A stretch of DNA of 5,350 bases from Clostridia bacterium (lineage in GTDB: Bacteria; Bacillota; Clostridia; Oscillospirales; CAG-382). This document shows positions 4,926 to 5,350 of this stretch, in pieces (positions within the stretch are counted from its first letter, which is position 1; each line of letters starts with the position of its first letter). The notes under the pieces were generated by a model. The model did not search any database. It saw nothing but the letters and a program-made list of their open reading frames with translations, and was not told the origin of the DNA. The stretch spans positions 1 to 5,350 of the forward strand of contig JAFYOG010000191.1 in NCBI GenBank assembly GCA_017560285.1. The letters run 5' to 3'. Both the position numbers and the translations under genes were made by a program.

Positions 4926-5350
4926 AGTTAGTTTACGCTATGTGCGGGTCATTTTGTACCCACGAAAAATCCCTTAATATATTAAAAAAGCTGGCAAGCG
5001 AGCATACGGTGGTTCCTGCATTTTCGGAAATAGCCCGAACCGCCGACACAAGGTTCGGTACTGCCGCAGATTTGTTAAAAAAGGTTTTTGCTTTCACCGA
5101 TAAAGAGCCCATTTGCGGTGTTCCCCAAGCCGAAAGCGTGGTAACCCGCGGGGGCTTTGATGCGGTAATAGTTTCGCCCTGTACCGGCAACACGCTGGCA
5201 AAGATAGCAAACGGCATTACCGATAACACCGTTACAATGTGCGTAAAGGCTCAGCTAAGAAACCTAAAGCCGGTTATAATTGCCCTTGCAACCAACGACG
5301 GCTTGGGGGCAAACCTAAAAAACATTGCCGCGGCGCTGGAAAAGAAGAAT
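4922..5350 (+). CDS. dpaB: Dipicolinate synthase subunit B, 3' end beyond window
   Basis: Flavoprotein-like partner of DpaA, also called SpoVFB, needed for dipicolinic acid synthesis during sporulation. The frame runs unbroken from TTG 4922 to the edge, 143 codons; full-length DpaB is usually near 190-200 residues. Visible family motifs are GSFCTHEKSL (9-18), DTRFGTAADL (42-51), and the signature SPCTGNTLAKIANGITD (85-101), followed by VKAQLRNLKPVIIA and ATNDGLG (122-128), as in phosphopantothenoylcysteine-decarboxylase-like flavoproteins. TTG 4922 is chosen because AGGGGG (4908-4913) lies eight bases upstream and the protein then begins exactly at the first beta strand (KLVYAMCGSF). It overlaps the dpaA stop by four bases. 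Very secure despite truncation. Confidence 0.94.
   Translation, partial: MKLVYAMCGSFCTHEKSLNILKKLASEHTVVPAFSEIARTADTRFGTAADLLKKVFAFTDKEPICGVPQAESVVTRGGFDAVIVSPCTGNTLAKIANGITDNTVTMCVKAQLRNLKPVIIALATNDGLGANLKNIAAALEKKN

Overview
The window reads as chromosomal DNA of a spore-forming, low-to-mid GC clostridial Firmicute, probably of the Oscillospiraceae/Ruminococcaceae type. The reasons are strong AGGAGG-like ribosome sites, a textbook sigma-A promoter, a tetrahydrofolate (THF) riboswitch in front of an ECF folate transporter gene, and a sporulation block (SipL-like protein plus both dipicolinate synthase subunits). It holds two functional blocks facing away from each other.

Left block, minus strand (about 2170 down to 1): a consensus TTGACA-N17-TATAAT promoter (2141-2169) drives a leader of roughly 370 nt. 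The leader starts almost at once with a THF aptamer (2031-2131), followed by a candidate terminator hairpin with a U-rich tail (1981-2014). Next comes folT (1241-1765), the substrate-binding subunit of an ECF-type folate importer. Three nucleotides later folC begins (1237 down, running off the left edge), the ligase that traps folates by polyglutamylation. Import and retention of the vitamin are thus controlled by one folate-sensing leader.

The leader contains something unexpected. Between the terminator and folT, a 26-bp segment carrying the ribosome site and ATG of folT is perfectly duplicated 183 bp upstream. The two copies bracket a 157-bp unit packed with inverted repeats. The upstream copy opens a 52-codon reading frame that stops just before the folT ribosome site. 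This looks like a dispersed palindromic element inserted in the leader, or an upstream ORF, and it is the oddest feature of the window. The gene-poor stretch 1766-2256 is almost fully accounted for by this unit, the riboswitch and the promoter; I see nothing clear in 2170-2256.

Middle: a short minus-strand ORF (2257-2403) could encode a 48-residue membrane protein. The divergent gap of about 80-150 bp after it must carry the promoter of the right block.

Right block, plus strand: a SipL-like protein with DUF3794/SPOCS domains and a C-terminal LysM domain (2556-4031, probably starting further upstream at a non-standard codon); dpaA/spoVFA (4080-4925); and dpaB/spoVFB (4922 to the right edge, partial). 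DpaA and DpaB together make dipicolinic acid, the spore-core small molecule, in the mother cell. SipL-type proteins tether the coat to the forespore surface through SpoIVA. The three genes look like one sporulation operon.
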